Positions 38,725-49,959 are shown, numbered from the stretch's first letter. The stretch: 64,000 nucleotides of DNA from Ursus arctos (GCF_023065955.2 NW_026623078.1:8132199-8196198), one strand, 5' to 3'. Notes: generated by a model from the sequence alone, not told the origin. Numbers and translations: made by a program.

Positions 38725-38915
38725 TGGTGTATCCCAGGTCATAATTGGGAAAACAAGCACCACCAGTCCATGTAGTTGGTATTATACTGCAGACTTTCAA
38801 CACATAGGTTCAATCCTCACGTCCACCTGTAAGGGAAGCTCTGAAAGGCCAAGCCAAGTATCCCAAGTCCCAAAGCTACTAAGTGGCAGAACCAGGGGTG
38901 TCTGGGTAAGCACCT
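38725..38915 (-). mobile_element. MIR remnant
   Basis: The reversed MIR pattern (agctactaagtggcagaaccaggggt) is visible in the short intron between window exons 15 and 14. Confidence 0.55.
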
Positions 38916-39012
38916 ACTGTGACTGCAGGGTCAAGACCTTGATATTTCCATGTTTTCTAGAAAACATAACATTATGTGAAGAAAATGGATTTGCTTAAGA
39001 CAATGCACCTAC

Positions 39013-39132
39013 CTGCAATGCAGGAACGTAGGCTCTAATATCAAGTTCAATGATGTCATGTGGCAGGGACAGAATAAAAGTCAAACAGGAGGCCAAAAGT
39101 TCATCCTTGTATTGCTTCATTTTAACTGATAC
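39013..39132 (-). CDS. PRKDC: PRKDC window exon 14 (residues ~714-753)
   Basis: This 120-bp, phase-0 exon encodes 40 codons, from [17 protein letters not shown] through [22 protein letters not shown]. The acceptor is cttgttaag and the donor CAG/gtaggt. The amphipathic helix pattern is typical of HEAT repeats. Human differs only at a few hydrophobic or polar positions. Confidence 0.96.
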
Positions 39133-39563
39133 CTTAACAAGAAAGAAGAGAAACACAGTGCTATGCACCTGAATAGAGCCTATAACTTGAAAATCAACTG
39201 AAAAATATTTACCCTATTCTCAAATATAAAAAGTAGCTTCTATATGACATGGCTTAATTTACAAATTAAGCACTGATCTCTAGGAAAAGTTCATTTGTTG
39301 AAGTACTTAATTCTCATTATAAGAGAGCTAAAGAATCCATTAGTTTCAAGTCAACATCATTCAAGCTGTATCATGAAAACTCAGTGAGTTTTGAAACACA
39401 ATGATTTCCTCTATTAGTGTTTCCTAATCCCTTAATTTCAATCTGGATTAAGTAAACCAATTTTTAAGTAATTAGATAATTTATGATCACTAAGATTTTT
39501 TATCAACATACTTTCCTTTTCAAATAGCCCAAGAAAACACTGCATAAATCATTTAAAAGTTAC

Positions 39564-39650
39564 CTCTTTACCAAATTTCGTAAGCAAAGCAAAGCAAGAA
39601 TACTTTTCTGGATCCTCAGGAGACTGTGTCTGACCCTTCAGACCAACTCC
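39564..39650 (-). CDS. PRKDC: PRKDC window exon 13 (residues ~685-713)
   Basis: The 87-bp, phase-0 exon encodes [19 protein letters not shown] and then [10 protein letters not shown] before GAG/gtaact. The first ten residues differ strongly from human (GVSPKSLKHSPEDP). The Ser-Pro at about 687-688 is absent, while the SPED motif at about 694 remains. The rest is conserved. The exon could be skipped without a frameshift. Confidence 0.95.
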
Positions 39651-39891
39651 CTATTGAATAAAGCAGTAAATTAGTAAACTGAACAATAATCATGGATTTG
39701 TGTGTCCTAATCTAGCAGTTCCCAGTCTTACTTCTAAGGAGTGAATCCATTTTCACTTTGCCAAGGTTTTCACTTTGCCACAGCAGAGAGGAAAAAAACT
39801 GGCTCCGATAACACTTCAGGCAGAGGCCAGTGAGAAACAAAGCATAAAATGGAAAGTGAATGGCTGGTCAAAAGCCAGAGGCCTAGCTAAA

Positions 39892-39920
39892 TCCATCCCC
39901 ACCCCACCCCCACCCCCACC
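39892..39920 (+). repeat. C-rich simple repeat (CCCCAC)n
   Basis: A short CCCCAC run in the intron between window exons 13 and 12. Confidence 0.85.
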
Positions 39921-40009
39921 GTCTTCCAACAAATACACCTATGACCCAAGAGAACTGCTCACCCTGTAATTAACCAGTTCGACCACTCATGATTGACTAG
40001 AGTGTTAGG

Positions 40010-40175
40010 TATACTAATTCAGTTACTCTCAAATGTCACTAGCCACCAGATGACCTGGGTAGTTTGTTAGCATAGACTGCTCAGCCTTGCCCCCAGAGTT
40101 TCTGATTAGATAGGAACTCTATGCTCTTTCCAGACCTAAGTTCCTCAGACCACACTTTGAGAACCTCTATTAATC
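40010..40175 (+). mobile_element. MER5A-like hAT remnant
   Basis: ttactctcaaatgtcactagccaccag...cagaccacactttgagaacctct fits the MER5A pattern. It lies upstream (lower coordinate) of exon 12. Confidence 0.65.
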
Positions 40176-40395
40176 TACCCTTATTAGCTGCAGGTGCTTG
40201 TAAATCAGAACAGAAAATGCTATTAACTTTTTTAAGAGTGTCATTCAATTGCCACCACACTATCAATTTTTGAAAGTACAGAAAATAAGATATTTTAAAA
40301 CTACAATATACTATAATCTTTTATAATGGCTTTATACACAGTCAGGTAACCCCAAAACACAAGAATATTCAATGTCCCCACCAAAAAACACTTAC

Positions 40396-40555
40396 CTCAA
40401 AATATTTTATTTTCTTGGCATTTCTCATAGCAACAGAAAGCAATTTGTAGAAACCACTGATGAGAGGCAACCGTGTAGACTGCAAAATTAATTCATATGC
40501 AAATGAATGTACCCAGGGCTCAAAAAATTCTACATGTTTTTCAGGAAGAATCTCT
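40396..40555 (-). CDS. PRKDC: PRKDC window exon 12 (residues ~631-684)
   Basis: This 160-bp exon completes Arg631 and encodes [14 protein letters not shown], then [20 protein letters not shown] and NAKKIKYFE, ending GAG/gtaagt. Its acceptor, tttgtttttacag, is intact. However, a 5.7 kb L1 begins only 32 nt upstream on the transcript, so very little original intron is left for branch-point recognition. The reading frame is fully open. Confidence 0.96.
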
Positions 40556-41566
40556 CTGTAAAAACAAATTAAGAGCTTAATGTAGAGTATGGGGCAAGAC
40601 AGTGGAGGAGTGGGGGACTCAGTTTCATCCGGTCCCCTGAATTTAGCTGGATATCTACCAAGACAGTGTGTAGACCCACGAAATCAGCTGGAGCTGTAAG
40701 ATTATACGTCTGCATCTCTAGAGGGGCAGAGGATGATCAGTGGAAAGGTACGAAGTTGTGATTGAGTGGACTGATATCGGAGGATAAACGGAAGGGGGAG
40801 GGAACCACCAGAAGCTAGCTACTGGAAAGTAATGTTAATATCCCAGTGAAAAAGCGTCCTGGGCCTGGCGACAAGCGATAGCTTTCGAAGCGGTGGCAGC
40901 GGATCTGGAGGGGCCTGATAACAGCGCTGAAAAAGAATCCAGGAGCTTAAGGATCAAAGGCCAGGACCCGCGTGGCAGACCTGTGCCAGCAGACCCAGGG
41001 GCTGACCACCACCGCAGCCCCTGCAGCCCCCCCAGCTGCTGCAGCAGCCGGCCCAGACCGGGATCACTGGGGTTTTGGAGGGACGGAGGCACAGACAAGC
41101 AGGGGCCAGAGCTGACCACCGAAAGTATTACTTGGGGTGTGCACTGCGATACTGTGGGAGGCTGAGGTTTTCAGCAGCACTTACAGAGGGGGAGACTGTG
41201 TGTTCTGGAGGGTTCAGAGAAGAGCAGACTGCGGCTTCTCTCCTCCAGGGCAGAGGTCTGGGAGTGGACACTTTCCTTCACTCTGACCCTCCGAAAAGAT
41301 GAGAAAAGCCGCCAGAGAACAAAAGCCTAAAAACCCGGTTTCCATGGAGCCTAACCCCTTGATAGGGGGCAGGGCAACTGCAGCCAAGTAGGGTTGCCTG
41401 AGAAACAACGCGGCAGGCCCCTCCCCCAGAAGACAAGCTGGAAGAACAGGAGGACAACAACTCAAGGGTCCCCATAAAACTGTAAAACCCCAAAACCAAT
41501 AGTATATTGAGCTCCTGGTGTTGCCTCACAGCCTGAGTACTTCTTAGATACAACTTTTTTTTTTTT

Positions 41567-42030
41567 TAATTCTTTCTCATGTTTCTTCTCGTTTTTTTTT
41601 TTTACAGACTTATCACTTCAACTGTTTGTTTAATACAACATATTCCATAGTAACTTTTCAACTAGTACTTTTTCACACCTACACTTTTCTTTTTCTTTTT
41701 TGTATATATAGATGTAAGCTTCAATGTCCTTTTTTCCCTATTCAATACTACCTTTATATATATACCAGTTTTAATTTCCCTATAACTCTGGGACGTAGTG
41801 TTCTCTAACAAAGAGAACAAAATACACCCAGGTAGAACTCAAATACCCTACCTCACCCACATGGAGCGCTTACAGCCCCGAATCCTCACCTCCTCTTTCT
41901 TTAATTCTTTCTCATGTTTCTTCTGTTTTTCTTTTTACCTACTTGTCATTTCAACTAGATATTTAATGCAACATATTCCATAGTAAATTTTAAGTGGTAC
42001 TTTTTCACACCTATACTTTTGACTGTATAG
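41567..42030 (+). repeat. Duplicated ~135-bp module inside the L1
   Basis: A segment starting ttaattctttctcatgtttcttct at 41567 recurs at 41901 with similar downstream text (caacatattccatagtaa...tactttttcacacct). The offset is 334 bp. It lies where ORF1 would normally be expected. Confidence 0.85.
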
Positions 42031-42102
42031 ACAATAGGATGGGAATAAACTCACACCTATTGACTGTACAGACAATAGGATGGCAATAAACTCATATCTT
42101 TC
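42021..42102 (+). repeat. 41-bp tandem duplication before L1 ORF2
   Basis: gactgta(t/c)agacaataggatgg(g/c)aataaactca occurs twice head-to-tail (42021-42061 and 42062-42102). The ATG of the ORF2 frame lies within the second copy. Confidence 0.9.
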
Positions 42103-45100
42103 AGTAGCAACACTCACTGTGAATGGCCTAAATGCTCCCATGAAACGGCACAGGGTTGCAGATTGGATACAACAACAGGACCTATCCATTTGCTGTCTAC
42201 AAGAGACTTGTTTTGAACCTAAAAACACCTCCAGACTGAAAGTGAGGGAATGGAGAACCATTTTTCATGCCAACGGACCTCAAAAGAAAGCTGGGGTAGC
42301 AATTCTTATATTTAAACCAAAGACTGTAATAACAGATCCAGAGGGACACTGTATCATTCTTGAAGGGTCTATACAGCAAAAAAACCTAACAATTATAAAT
42401 ATCTATGTCCCCAACACGGGAGCAGCCAACTACATAAGCCAGCTGTTAAACAAAATAAAGAATCAGATTGACAATAATACATTAATAGATTTTAACACTC
42501 CACTCTCAGCACTCGACAGATCAGCTAAACAGAAGATCAACAAAGAAACAAGAGCTTTGAATGACACATTGGACCAGATGGACTTCATAGATATATACAG
42601 AACGTTCCACCCTAAAACAACAGAATACTCATTCTTCTCGAATGCACACAGAGCATTCTCCAAAACAGACCACATACTGGGTCACAAATCAGGTCTCAGC
42701 CAATACCAAAAGACTGACATTATTCTCTGCATGATATCACACCACAATGCCTTAGAACTGGAACTCAATTACAAGAAAAAAATCGGAAGGAATTCAAACA
42801 CTTGGAAGTTAAAGATCATCCTGCTAAAGAATGAATGGGTCAACCAGGAAATTTAAAAACTTAAACAATTCATGGAAACCAATGAGAACAAAAACACATC
42901 GGTCCAAAACCTATGGGATACTGCAAAGGCGGTCCTAAGGGGGAAATACTTGCAATCCAAGCATCTCTCAAAAAATTAGAAAAATCCTGGGGCAGCTGGG
43001 TGGCTCAGTCGTTAAGCATCTGCCTTCGGCTCAGGGCGTGATCCTGGTGTTATGGGATCAAGCCCCACATGATTCAGGCTCCTCCTCTGGGAGCCTGCTT
43101 CTTCCTCTCCTACTCCCCCCGCTTGTGTTCCCTCTCTCTCTGGCTGTCTCTCTCTCTCTGTCAAATAAATAAAATCTTTAAAAAAAAAATTAGAAAAATC
43201 CTGAAAACACAAGCTAGCCCTATACCTAAAGGATATGGAGAAAGAACAGCAAATAAAGCCTATAACAAGCAGGAGAAGAGAAATACTAAAGATTAGAGCA
43301 GAGACCAATGAAATAGAAACCAGAAAAACAGTAGAACAGATCAACTAAACTAGAAGCTGGTTCTTTCAAAGAATTAGTAAGATCAATAAAACACTGCCCA
43401 AACGTATCCAAAAGAAAAGAGAAAGGACCCAAATTAATAAAATCATGAATAAAAGGGGAGAGCTCAGGACTAACAACAAGTAAACAGAAACAATTATTAG
43501 AAATTATTACTAGCAACTATATGCCAACAAATTAAGCAACCTGGAAGAAATGGGTGCCTTCCTGGAAACTTACAAACTACCAAGACTGAAACAGGAAGAA
43601 ACAGACAATCTGAATAGACCAATTACCAGTAACAAAATTGAACCAATAATCAAAAACCTCCCAAAAAACAAGAGTCCAGGGCCAGATGGCTTCCCAGGGG
43701 AATTATAACAAACATTCAAAGAAGACTTAATACCTATTCTACTGAAGCAGTTCCAAAAATAGAAACAGAAGGAAAACTTCCAAACTTACTCTATAAGGCT
43801 ACCATTACCTTGATCCGAAAACCAGGCAAAGACCTCATCAAAAAGGAGCATTACAGACCAATATCCCTGATAAACATGGATGCCAAAATACTCACCAAGA
43901 CCCTAGCCAATAGGATCCAACGGTACATTAAAAGGATTATTCACCACAACCATGTGAGTTTTACACCTGGGATGCACGGGTGATTCAACATTCGTAAATC
44001 AATCAACAGGGTAGAGCACATCAATAAAAGAAAAGACAAGGACCATATGATCCTCTCAACTGATGCAGAAAAAGCATTTGAATAAATACAACATCCATTC
44101 CTGATTAAAACTCTTCAGAGTACAGGGATAGAGGGAACATACCTCAATATCATAAAATCCATCTATGAAAAGCCCACAGGAAATATCATTCTCCTTTTCC
44201 CTTAAGATCAGGAACATGACAGGGATGCCCACTCTCACCCCTATTGTTCAACATATTACTAGAAGTCCAACATCAGCAATCAGACAACAAAAAGAAATAA
44301 AAGGCATTCAAATTAGCAAAGAAGCAGTCAAACTCTCCCTCTTCGCAGATGACATGATACTTTATGTGGAAAAGCCAGAAGACTTCCCCCCAAATTACTA
44401 GAACTCATACAGCAACTCAGCAACATGGCAGGATACAAAATCAATGCACAGAAATCAGTTGCATTTCTATACACTAACAATGTAGCTGTAGAAAGAGAAA
44501 TTAAGGAATCAATTCCATTCACAATAGCAAAAAAAACTATAAGATACCTAGGAATAAACCTAAATAAACAGGTAAAGGTTCTATACTCTAGAAACTACGG
44601 AACACTTACTAAAGAAATTAAGGAAGACACAAAAAGATGGAAAATTATTCCATGCTCATGGATTGGAAGAATAAACATTGTTAAAATGTCTATCCTGCCC
44701 AGAGCAATTTACACTTTCAAGGCCATCCCTATTAAAATACCACTGGCATTTTTCAAAGAGCTGGAACAAAAACTCCTAAAATTTGTATGGAACCAGAAAA
44801 GACCCCGAATCACCAAGGAATTGTTGAAAAAGAAAAACAAAGCTGGGGCATCACAATGCCTGACTTCCAGCTATATTACAAAGCTGTGATCACCAAGACA
44901 GCATGGCACTGGCACAAAAACAGACACATAGACCAATGGAACAGAATACAGAACCCAGAAATGGACTCTCAACTCTACGATCAACTAGTCTTTGACAAAG
45001 CAGGAAAAAACATCCAGTGGAAAAAAGACAGTCTCTTCAATAAATGGTGCTGGGAAAATTGGACAGCTATATACAGAAGAATGAAACTGGACCATTCCCT

Positions 45101-46060
45101 TATACCATATATAAATATAAATTCAAAATGGATGACAGACCTCAATGTGAGACAGGAATCTGTCAAAATCCTAGAGAGGAACACAGCAGTAACCTCTTTG
45201 ATATTGGCCACAGCAACTTCTTTCAAGACATGTCTCCATAGGCAAGGGAAACAAAAGCAAAAATAAACTATTGGGACTTCATCAAGATAAAAAGCTTCTG
45301 CATGGCAAAGGATACAGTCAACAAAACTAAAAGGCAACCTACATAATGGGAGAAGATATTTGCAAATGACAACAGATAAAGGGATGGTATCCAAGGTCTA
45401 TAAAGAACTTCTCAAACTCCACACCCAAAAAACAAAAAATCCAGTCAAGAAATGGGCAGAGGACCTGAACAGACACTTCTCCAAAGAAGAGATACAAATG
45501 GCCAACAGACACATGAAAAAATGCTCAACATCACTCAGCATCAGGGAAATAAATCAAAACCACAATGAGATACCACCTTACACCAGTCAGAATAGCTAAG
45601 ATTAACAAGACAGGGAACAACGAATGTTGGCGAGGATGTGGAGAAAGGGGAACCCTCTTACACTGTTGGTGGGATTGCAAGCTGGTACACCCACTCTGGA
45701 AAACAGTATGGAAGTTCCTCAAGAAGTTAAAAATAGAGCTACCCTATGACCTAGCAACTGCACTACTGGGTATTTACTCCAAAGATACAGATATAGTGAA
45801 AAGAAGGGCCATATGCACCTCAGTGTTCATAGCAGCAGTGTCCACAATAGCCAAACTGTGGAAGGATCCAAGATGCCCTTCAACAAATGGATAAAGAATA
45901 TGTAGTCAATATACACAATGGAATATTACTCAGCCATCAGAAAGGATGAATACCCACCATTTGCATCAACATGGGTGGAACTGGAGGGGATTATGCTAAG
46001 TGAAATAAGTCAAGCAGAGAAAGACAATTATCATATGGTTTCACTCATTTGTGGAACATA
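42080..46060 (+). pseudogene. L1 ORF2 remnant (endonuclease-reverse transcriptase)
   Basis: Collinear ORF2 pieces are as follows. 42080-42856 holds the AP-endonuclease-like N-terminus (ATLTVNGLNAPMKRHRVADW, CLQETCF and a histidine-containing TDHILGHKSG motif). 44165-44401 holds the RT active-site box LFADDMILY. 44425-44889 and 44787-45266 continue the RT and thumb. 45360-45894 carries the C-terminal part with [16 protein letters not shown] and ends near 46060. Stop codons and frameshifts separate them, and a SINE interrupts the frame at 42990. Confidence 0.9.
42990..43186 (+). mobile_element. SINE inserted in L1 ORF2
   Basis: Head gggcagctgggtggctcagt and an A tail. The L1 target aaattagaaaaatcctg is duplicated on both sides. 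The insertion postdates the L1. Confidence 0.95.
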
Positions 46061-46654
46061 AGGAATAGCATGGAAGACATTAGGAGAAGGAAGAGAAAAA
46101 TGAAGAGGGGGAAGACGGGGAGATGAACTCTGAGAAAACAAATGAGGGTTTCAGAGGGGAGGGGGGGTTAGCCTGGTGATGGGTATTAAGGAGGGCATGT
46201 ATTGCATGGAGCACTGGGTGTTATATGCAAACAATGAATCGTGGAACACCACATCAAAACTAATGATGTACTTACTGTATGGTGACTAAAATAACATAAT
46301 ATAAATAAATAAATAAGTAAGTAAATAAAAATAGAAGCTTAATGTAGAATTTTTACCATATATTTTTATTCAGCTTCAAAATTATAAGGGACATAATCAA
46401 AAAGGTGTATGATTCAATTATATAAATATTTTCGTATTCCTTTATTTCCTTACCTGAGCACCTTTTAAAGAAAAACAATGGTAATTCTAAGCTGGTACGT
46501 TTAGATATATTTTAATGGTTCATATAAGCAATTTTAGAGTTTAAGTCTTTTACTATTTCATTTCATACATCTATGTAAGTGATTTTCCTATCCTATATTA
46601 CAGCCAATAACTGGTGATTTCTACCCTTAAATAATTAGAATTTTTTAAAAATAC

Positions 46655-46770
46655 CTGCAAAATTCCACCAGGTTAATGAAAGCTGAAAAATCTTTGGGCT
46701 TAGCAGGATGCAAGTTAGCAGCTGGATCTGAGGTCGGGATCATCCAAACACCAGTAGCTCCATTTTCATC
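46655..46770 (-). CDS. PRKDC: PRKDC window exon 11 (residues ~593-631)
   Basis: The 116-bp exon encodes [21 protein letters not shown], then the conserved [14 protein letters not shown], and ends in AG of a split Arg codon before gtattt. The acceptor is tacttttaag. From VWMIPTSD onward the sequence is identical to human as I recall it. The following intron, 6.1 kb, carries the large L1. Confidence 0.96.
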
Positions 46771-47171
46771 CTTAAAAGTAGATATACCCAAACAAACATT
46801 GTACCAAAGTGAGAAAGGTACAGATGGGTCCTCAATTAAAATTACAACTAATGCAATTTAATAAAGCTGACAGAGCTTGCAGAAAACATTAAAGAAAAGG
46901 ATACATAGGAAGTGACAAAGTGAAGTGATAAAAGACTGGTACAAACACAAAAATACAAAGTGGGGGGCGCTATAACTTCTTGAAGCAATGATGCCTTGAC
47001 AGAGGTAGAATTTCAGAACACCAAAAGTGTCAATAATGACCTGGAGGTTTCAAGCTGAGAAACAGAGGAATAACTTACAGTGTTAAGTAACTGTAACTTA
47101 TATGAACATACTGTGCTTGTGTTAGGAAACTCAGGTGGAAATGTTAAACAAGCAGTTAGAAATACAGACTG
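46771..47171. other. Intron, nothing recognised
   Basis: Intron between window exons 11 and 10. It contains no exon-like or repeat-like sequence that I can name. Confidence 0.45.
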
Positions 47172-47371
47172 GGGAGCGCCTGGGTGGCTCAGTCGGTTAA
47201 GCGGCCAACTCTTGATTTTGGCTCAGGTCATGATCTCAGGGTCCTGGGACCAAGCCCTGTGTTGAGCTCTGCGTTCAGCAGGGAGTCTGCTTGGAGATTC
47301 TCTCCCTCTGACCCTCCCCCAACTCGCGTGCACACGTGCATTCTCACTCTCTCAAATAAATAAATAAATCT

Positions 47372-47372
<1 letters not shown>
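47172..47372 (+). mobile_element. SINE with expanded tail
   Basis: Head gggagcgcctgggtggctcag. The tail runs into a GAAA microsatellite. The flanking target gaaatacagactgg/gaaatgcagactgg brackets both the SINE and the microsatellite. Confidence 0.92.
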
Positions 47373-47435
<63 letters not shown>

Positions 47436-47437
47436 AA
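47373..47437 (+). repeat. (GAAA)n microsatellite, about 16 units
   Basis: About 65 bp of uninterrupted GAAA repeats, grown from the A-rich tail of the SINE at 47172. A long minus-strand frame of Phe-Leu-Ser repeats here is an artefact of the repeat. Confidence 0.97.
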
Positions 47438-48547
47438 TGCAGACTGGAAGTGTAAAGGAGGTATAGGCTTACTTGGGAAATGCTCCCAGAGGTGACCACT
47501 GACCTGACCTGTGAACTAAAAAGGCCAGGAAACAGAAGAGAGCAGAAAACAAGAAGAGAAAGAAAGTGCAAGGGAAGTCACTGAAGACAACAAAAGTGAC
47601 AAACACATGTGTCCTAAGAAGCAGGTTTGTTGGCTGACACAGTTCCAGGAAGCCCCTTTCAGCACGTTTTTCAGTGAAATTATTTTTAGACATACACAAA
47701 GCATAAAAAGCAGTAAAACACACACTAGTGTTCCCATCAACCAGAATAAAAAACAGAATAATACAAATGCAATATAGTCAATGTGATAAATGGCCTTTTA
47801 CTGCTTCATTTTTTTTATCCTCTGCATATCCACCTCATTATCTCTTGTCTAACTTCATGGTATTGCAGTGGAAGTACACATGTACTAACAAGCATAATCT
47901 AATCTAAGAAAAAAAAAATCACTGGGCTGAAAAGCAAATTAGATGTTTTCCACTGGAACTCAAGCCATGCGACATTGTTGTTACAATAGTTTTACTAAAA
48001 CTTGCCCTCAGATAAGAGCAGAGCAGCTTCTAGCTGGCGGCCTTAAACCATGACTTACCTTCCATCCAGGCCAGGAAATCTGGTACAAAAAAAAGGGAGG
48101 GTGTATTCTTCCTTTCCTGACTATTGCCTATATTCTACTATCTCAAGAATACATTTAATACTTTGCACCCTGACTGTGGAGTTTCCTTAGCTATAAACAA
48201 GAGGAATCCTAGGCTTCCCTATCCTGCTGCAAAAAGTCACCTCTACGCAAGGTAAGAGTTGACTCTTTACTATTTCTAAGAAATGAGTAACAAGCCTAGT
48301 AAACAACTTTTTAAAATAAATGGTTTTAAAATATTAAACATATAAATTACTTTTTGAACAAATCTAGGAATAACATTTTCTACACATTGGGCTATTCAAA
48401 CAGCAAAGTATCAATAAACACACATGAATGCCGCAGAAATCATTTCCTGCAATGTGCTACAAACGTGGTATTTTCCCCTGGATGCCTGCATACAAAGAGA
48501 GCTGGTATAAAAATGATGCAAAATTATTATTGACAAAAACTTCTAAC
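47438..48547. other. Intron, nothing recognised
   Basis: Intron sequence between the SINE/microsatellite and window exon 10. No exon or repeat family was identified. Confidence 0.45.
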
Positions 48548-48700
48548 CTCGTGTTCCCCAACATTCTGTTTCTCTAGCGTAAGATCCAATTTCTCAATAA
48601 TCTTCAAAACTGATTTGACAAATTCATCATATAGCAAATGATTCAGATTTTGAAGGGAGGAATTCACAAAGAGAAATGCTTCATCTGCTAAAAGAGAATC
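48548..48700 (-). CDS. PRKDC: PRKDC window exon 10 (residues ~542-592)
   Basis: This 153-bp exon encodes 51 codons from [15 protein letters not shown] through [21 protein letters not shown] to NVGEHE. The donor GAG/gttaga is non-consensus at +3. Joining to window exon 11 gives [13 protein letters not shown]; the human counterpart is GEQENGDEAPGVW. This is therefore a locally variable loop of the same length. Confidence 0.96.
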
Positions 48701-48964
48701 CTTTAAATAAAGAAAAATAATAAAGCTCAAAATTTTATGCAAAATAGTATCAAGGCATATATGTATATGCATATTTAGGCATCACAGAAACTTCTGTGTA
48801 AACTGTAGCAGATTTACCTGGAAGTTTTCAAGCTCCAAGACACTTTCCTAAATTAGGACAGTATCATTTCAGTCAGATATGACCTACCCAGGCATGTAAC
48901 AGATACTTACTAAGTACACAGTAACAAATGAGATTTAGGCCAATCCTTGTCAAAGCATTTATCA

Positions 48965-49140
48965 ATGTGTCTGTGTGTGTGTCTGTGCGTGTGTAAAAAC
49001 ACATATGTATACTATACACACACATTATGTACTTATGTTTGTAGAAATACACATGCATATACATTTATATATATACATATAAATATGCACGCATGCACAT
49101 ATATATACATGCAAGCATACATACATGTGAATAAATGTAT
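48965..49140 (+). repeat. TG/CA/TA-rich simple-sequence region
   Basis: A (TG)n run near 48966-48990, then alternating CA, TA and CATG-type repeats to about 49140. The frames overlapping it are repeat artefacts (His/Thr/Tyr-rich). Confidence 0.9.
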
Positions 49141-49959
49141 ACCTACCCTCAGAATGGACTTAAAAGTATAATTTGTCATTTCTATGAAAATGAAACTATT
49201 CTACTATTCCAAAAATATAGGCCAATTACTCTGCCTTTACTCAAATATTCTATGCAACTCGACCTCAAAATATAGGAATATTTAATGTCACATATAAGAA
49301 AGAAATATTGTAGGTAAAATTACTAACACTGTTAAACTATTTTACCTCAATATGAAAACAAATAAAAACTTACAAGATTTCTCACAGGATAGAAATCATC
49401 TATGGACAAATATTGTTTTTCCTAGGCTGTAATGTTTTGTCAAAGTCTATGATAAAACGGTGGCAAAAACCAGGCTTAAAGTTGACATCCAAGAAAACAT
49501 CTACCAGAAACATTAAGCAGAAGGCATTATTCTAATCATAAATAACATAAATAACTGTACACCAATCTTCTTCACACCCACTCAATCAGTGAGATTTATC
49601 TCTTTTTAATCTTCACCTTTAACAAATAACACCAAGCTCTTCCATGGTAACAATACTGTTATACTTTTGTTACCTAAGAGGCTGGATCTGTTAGGAAGAA
49701 TAACTTAGCATCAAACATACTACACTGGCTACCCAAGGATGAAATGAGGACTCAGCTATGGCAATTATTAAGTTTACATAAGTTCTATGATTTTGTTCTT
49801 ATACCATTTTAATTTTTTATTACTCAAAGTACTTTTTAAAAAAACAATGGAAAAGTTAGTAAAATTTAATTCTGAAATAAGAAAGTCCTAAGGGTAAAAC
49901 TATGGAGACTAATTAGAGGAAAAAGGGTACTTTCATAACTTTAAAATAGTCATTTTTAC
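49141..49959. other. Intron, nothing recognised
   Basis: AT-rich intron between window exons 10 and 9. Confidence 0.45.

Larger units (their letters stand above)
40587..46332 (+). mobile_element. 5.7-kb carnivore L1 with TSDs, antisense to PRKDC, lacking ORF1
   Basis: A long LINE-1 is flanked by near-identical direct repeats, agagcttaatgtaga at 40572-40586 and agaagcttaatgtaga at 46333-46348. It has a GC-rich 5' region (40587 to about 41560), a low-complexity segment with internal duplications (41560-42100), a broken ORF2 (about 42080-46060) and a 3' UTR with A-rich tail. No ORF1 (RNA-binding coiled-coil protein) frame lies between the 5' region and ORF2. A SINE sits at 42990-43186. Several stops and frameshifts disable ORF2. 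Its 5' end lies 32 nt from window exon 12. Confidence 0.92.

Noticed and set aside
41278..41553. Overlapping open frames on both strands in 40.8-41.5 kb
   Set aside because: They lie in the GC-rich 5' region of the L1, overlap one another in several frames and show no known domain. Treated as non-coding.
44165..44401. Reverse-transcriptase box resembling a retrovirus or retron
   Set aside because: The FADD box lies in collinear L1 ORF2 sequence with a LINE-type endonuclease upstream and no LTRs. I see no retroviral element in the window.
47373..47437. Regular short repeats suggesting an array
   Set aside because: A plain eukaryotic tetranucleotide microsatellite with no spacers, not a CRISPR-type array.
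47344..47571. Minus-strand frame rich in Phe-Leu-Ser
   Set aside because: It is the translation of the (GAAA)n microsatellite and flanking SINE, not a membrane protein.
48873..49171. Open frames rich in His, Tyr and Thr on both strands
   Set aside because: They are translations of TG/CA/TA simple repeats.
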